Of a stretch of 39,932 nt of DNA, positions 38,952 to 39,932 are shown piece after piece. The first letter of the stretch is position 1. The number at the start of each line of letters is the position of its first letter. The stretch comes from Candidatus Nanopelagicales bacterium (GTDB taxonomy: Bacteria > Actinomycetota > Actinomycetes > S36-B12 > GCA-2699445), in assembly GCA_030700225.1 (NCBI GenBank), contig JAUYJT010000044.1, forward strand, positions 82,516 to 122,447, read 5' to 3'. A program made the position numbers and the translations under genes. The notes beneath the pieces are model-generated. The model saw only the letters and a program-made list of their open reading frames with translations. It was not told the DNA's origin and did not search any database.

Positions 38952-39932
38952 CTAGGGCGGGGGTCTTCGCCATCGGTGTCGCGGTGTTGGGGTGACGGTC
39001 CACCACGGCTGGGACGGATCACCCGCCCCGGGTTGGCCCGCCTCGGGTTGGCCTGGCTGGGTGTCGCGGGTCAGTTCCCATCGGCCGAGGTCGAGTTGAC
39101 GATGATGTGGCCAACAAACACTGGCCAACGAGTCCAGGTCGGTCGCGCCTCCCAGGGACCACGCTGTGACGTGATGCGGCTGGGTGTGCTCAGGACCCAC
39201 ATCACAACCCGGGATCACACACCCCCCGTCTCGCACAGCCAAGGCCCTGCGCTGCGCTGGGGTCGCCAGACGAACCGAACGCCCCACCGCCACAGGCTGT
39301 AGTTGAGTCAAACCCAAACGGTTCAACAACGAGCGTGGATCCACCGGTTCGCGCGGCTCAGCGATCACAGGGGTGATCTTGCAGGAACACAACCCGAACC
39401 GGGCACCGGCATGTCCTAGGACCTGATCGTGACCCAGCTGGCCCAAACCGGCACCGCCAGCGCACCACCTGTCGCCACAACCTGGGGGTCCCACCGCGAA
39501 ACGGGGGAGGCCGGCGTCGGCGTCGCCGTGAGATTGCCCGGGGGATGTGTTGGCGACTTGTTCGGCTTGTGCCATGGTCATGGTCAACGTGACCGCCGCT
39601 GGTAGGCCGCCGTGTTTGGGAAGGTCGGCTTTGCTGACCAGAAGCATCAAGGCGTCGGCGTTGCGCTGCCCCCGGGTCAAGCCGTCGCCTTCGACGCGAA
39701 GCGATTCAGCGCACGCCGCCACAGCCTCTTCGAACGCTTTGCCGTCCACACTAGCTAGGCGCCCCTCGAACACCGATATGTCACGGAACCGGGTGAACGC
39801 CAAATATCGTTCGTCGTGGGCGTCTTGTTCGCTTCGATGCGCCAGATCGGGTTTGGCCAAAGCCACAGCGTGAGCGCACGCCCGCGCCACCTGAGCCACA
39901 CTCAACTCGGTCAGGACCGGCGCCAGGGCCTT
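38952..39932 (-). CDS. DUF222 / HNH endonuclease-like protein (partial, runs off the right edge)
   Basis: The frame is open from the window edge to the stop at 38952 (326 codons), so the true start lies beyond it. The N-terminal part is DUF222-like, with LTELSVAQVARACAHAV, ERYLAFTRFRD and the LTRGQRNADALMLL helix. A C-terminal HNH module follows: CVIPGC, then HTQPHHVTAWSLGGATDLDSL, then CWPHHRQLDLGRWEL. Such proteins make up the multicopy 13E12-type repeat family of actinobacteria. The asparagine that usually follows TDLD is a serine here, so nuclease activity is in doubt. The tail is rich in Gly, Pro and Gln. Confidence 0.85.
   Translation of the reverse strand, partial: KALAPVLTELSVAQVARACAHAVALAKPDLAHRSEQDAHDERYLAFTRFRDISVFEGRLASVDGKAFEEAVAACAESLRVEGDGLTRGQRNADALMLLVSKADLPKHGGLPAAVTLTMTMAQAEQVANTSPGQSHGDADAGLPRFAVGPPGCGDRWCAGGAGLGQLGHDQVLGHAGARFGLCSCKITPVIAEPREPVDPRSLLNRLGLTQLQPVAVGRSVRLATPAQRRALAVRDGGCVIPGCDVGPEHTQPHHVTAWSLGGATDLDSLASVCWPHHRQLDLGRWELTRDTQPGQPEAGQPGAGDPSQPWWTVTPTPRHRWRRPPP

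Noticed and set aside
38889-39302. 137-codon plus frame at the right end
   Set aside because: Antisense to the DUF222/HNH gene, with low-complexity Arg/Leu/Gly repeats and no motif.
1-39932. CRISPR arrays, tRNA or rRNA genes, insertion sequences, inteins
   Set aside because: No regularly spaced repeats, no cloverleaf or rRNA sequence, no transposase and no interrupted conserved domain were recognised by eye; weak tRNA or RNA genes could still be missed without a covariance search.

Overview
The window is the replication-origin region of a high-GC actinobacterial chromosome (class Actinomycetes). The gene content and order support this: gyrA-gyrB-DUF721-recF-dnaN-oriC-dnaA on one strand, then rpmH-rnpA-yidD-yidC-jag-rsmG-parA-parB, the cwlM-trxA-trxB-anti-sigma-sigM-pseudokinase-murJ-DUF6049-Nudix block, the CCA-adding enzyme, and the padR-ino1 / DUF5318-ponA-GT87 cluster. 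From memory the order is close to Streptomyces; in Mycobacterium the ino1-ponA part lies on the other side of oriC. The genus cannot be decided from the sequence. No rRNA, tRNA, CRISPR array or transposase was seen.

Layout: (1) 1-5733, minus strand: partial gyrA, gyrB, a DUF721 gene, recF and dnaN, all reading away from the origin. (2) 5734-6182: oriC, with degenerate DnaA boxes, a DnaA-trio-like repeat and an AT-rich patch. (3) 6183-7703 dnaA; 7704-8114 divergent promoter region with a consensus DnaA box. (4) 8115-13565, plus strand: ribosomal protein L34, RNase P protein, membrane insertion (YidD, YidC), Jag, RsmG, ParA and ParB, with two parS sites inside coding sequence. parA and parB are separated by 234 bp holding a perfect inverted repeat and DnaA boxes. 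(5) 13856-27316, mostly minus strand: an unknown secreted protein, a D-Ala-D-Ala ligase homologue, a PLP aminotransferase, a CwlM-like protein with a degraded zinc site, thioredoxin and its reductase, SigM with a membrane anti-sigma, a membrane pseudokinase, MurJ, a DUF6049 membrane protein and a Nudix hydrolase. (6) 27386-32717: CCA-adding enzyme, MFS transporter, a tiny membrane protein, a long imperfect inverted repeat beside the remnant of an SRPBCC gene, then ino1 and its PadR regulator. (7) 32929-39932: DUF5318, a class A penicillin-binding protein, a GT-C glycosyltransferase, a FemAB-like transferase carrying a tandem palindromic insertion, exonuclease III and a partial DUF222/HNH protein.

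Two functional themes dominate: chromosome replication and segregation (dnaA, dnaN, recF, gyrase, parABS), and cell-wall precursor supply, export and polymerisation (Ddl homologue, CwlM, pseudokinase, MurJ, PonA, FemAB).

The most useful non-gene observations are these. At least seven genes have a TANNNT hexamer exactly six bases before an ATG or GTG, which indicates leaderless transcripts, and this helps support two small membrane-protein genes of 46 and 55 codons. The DnaA-trio-like repeat sits next to a DnaA box. A 39-bp palindromic unit, open in all six frames, is tandemly duplicated inside the FemAB gene. A hairpin-forming element lies next to a decayed SRPBCC gene. I did not find a clearly new multi-gene system; most of the window is conserved core genome.
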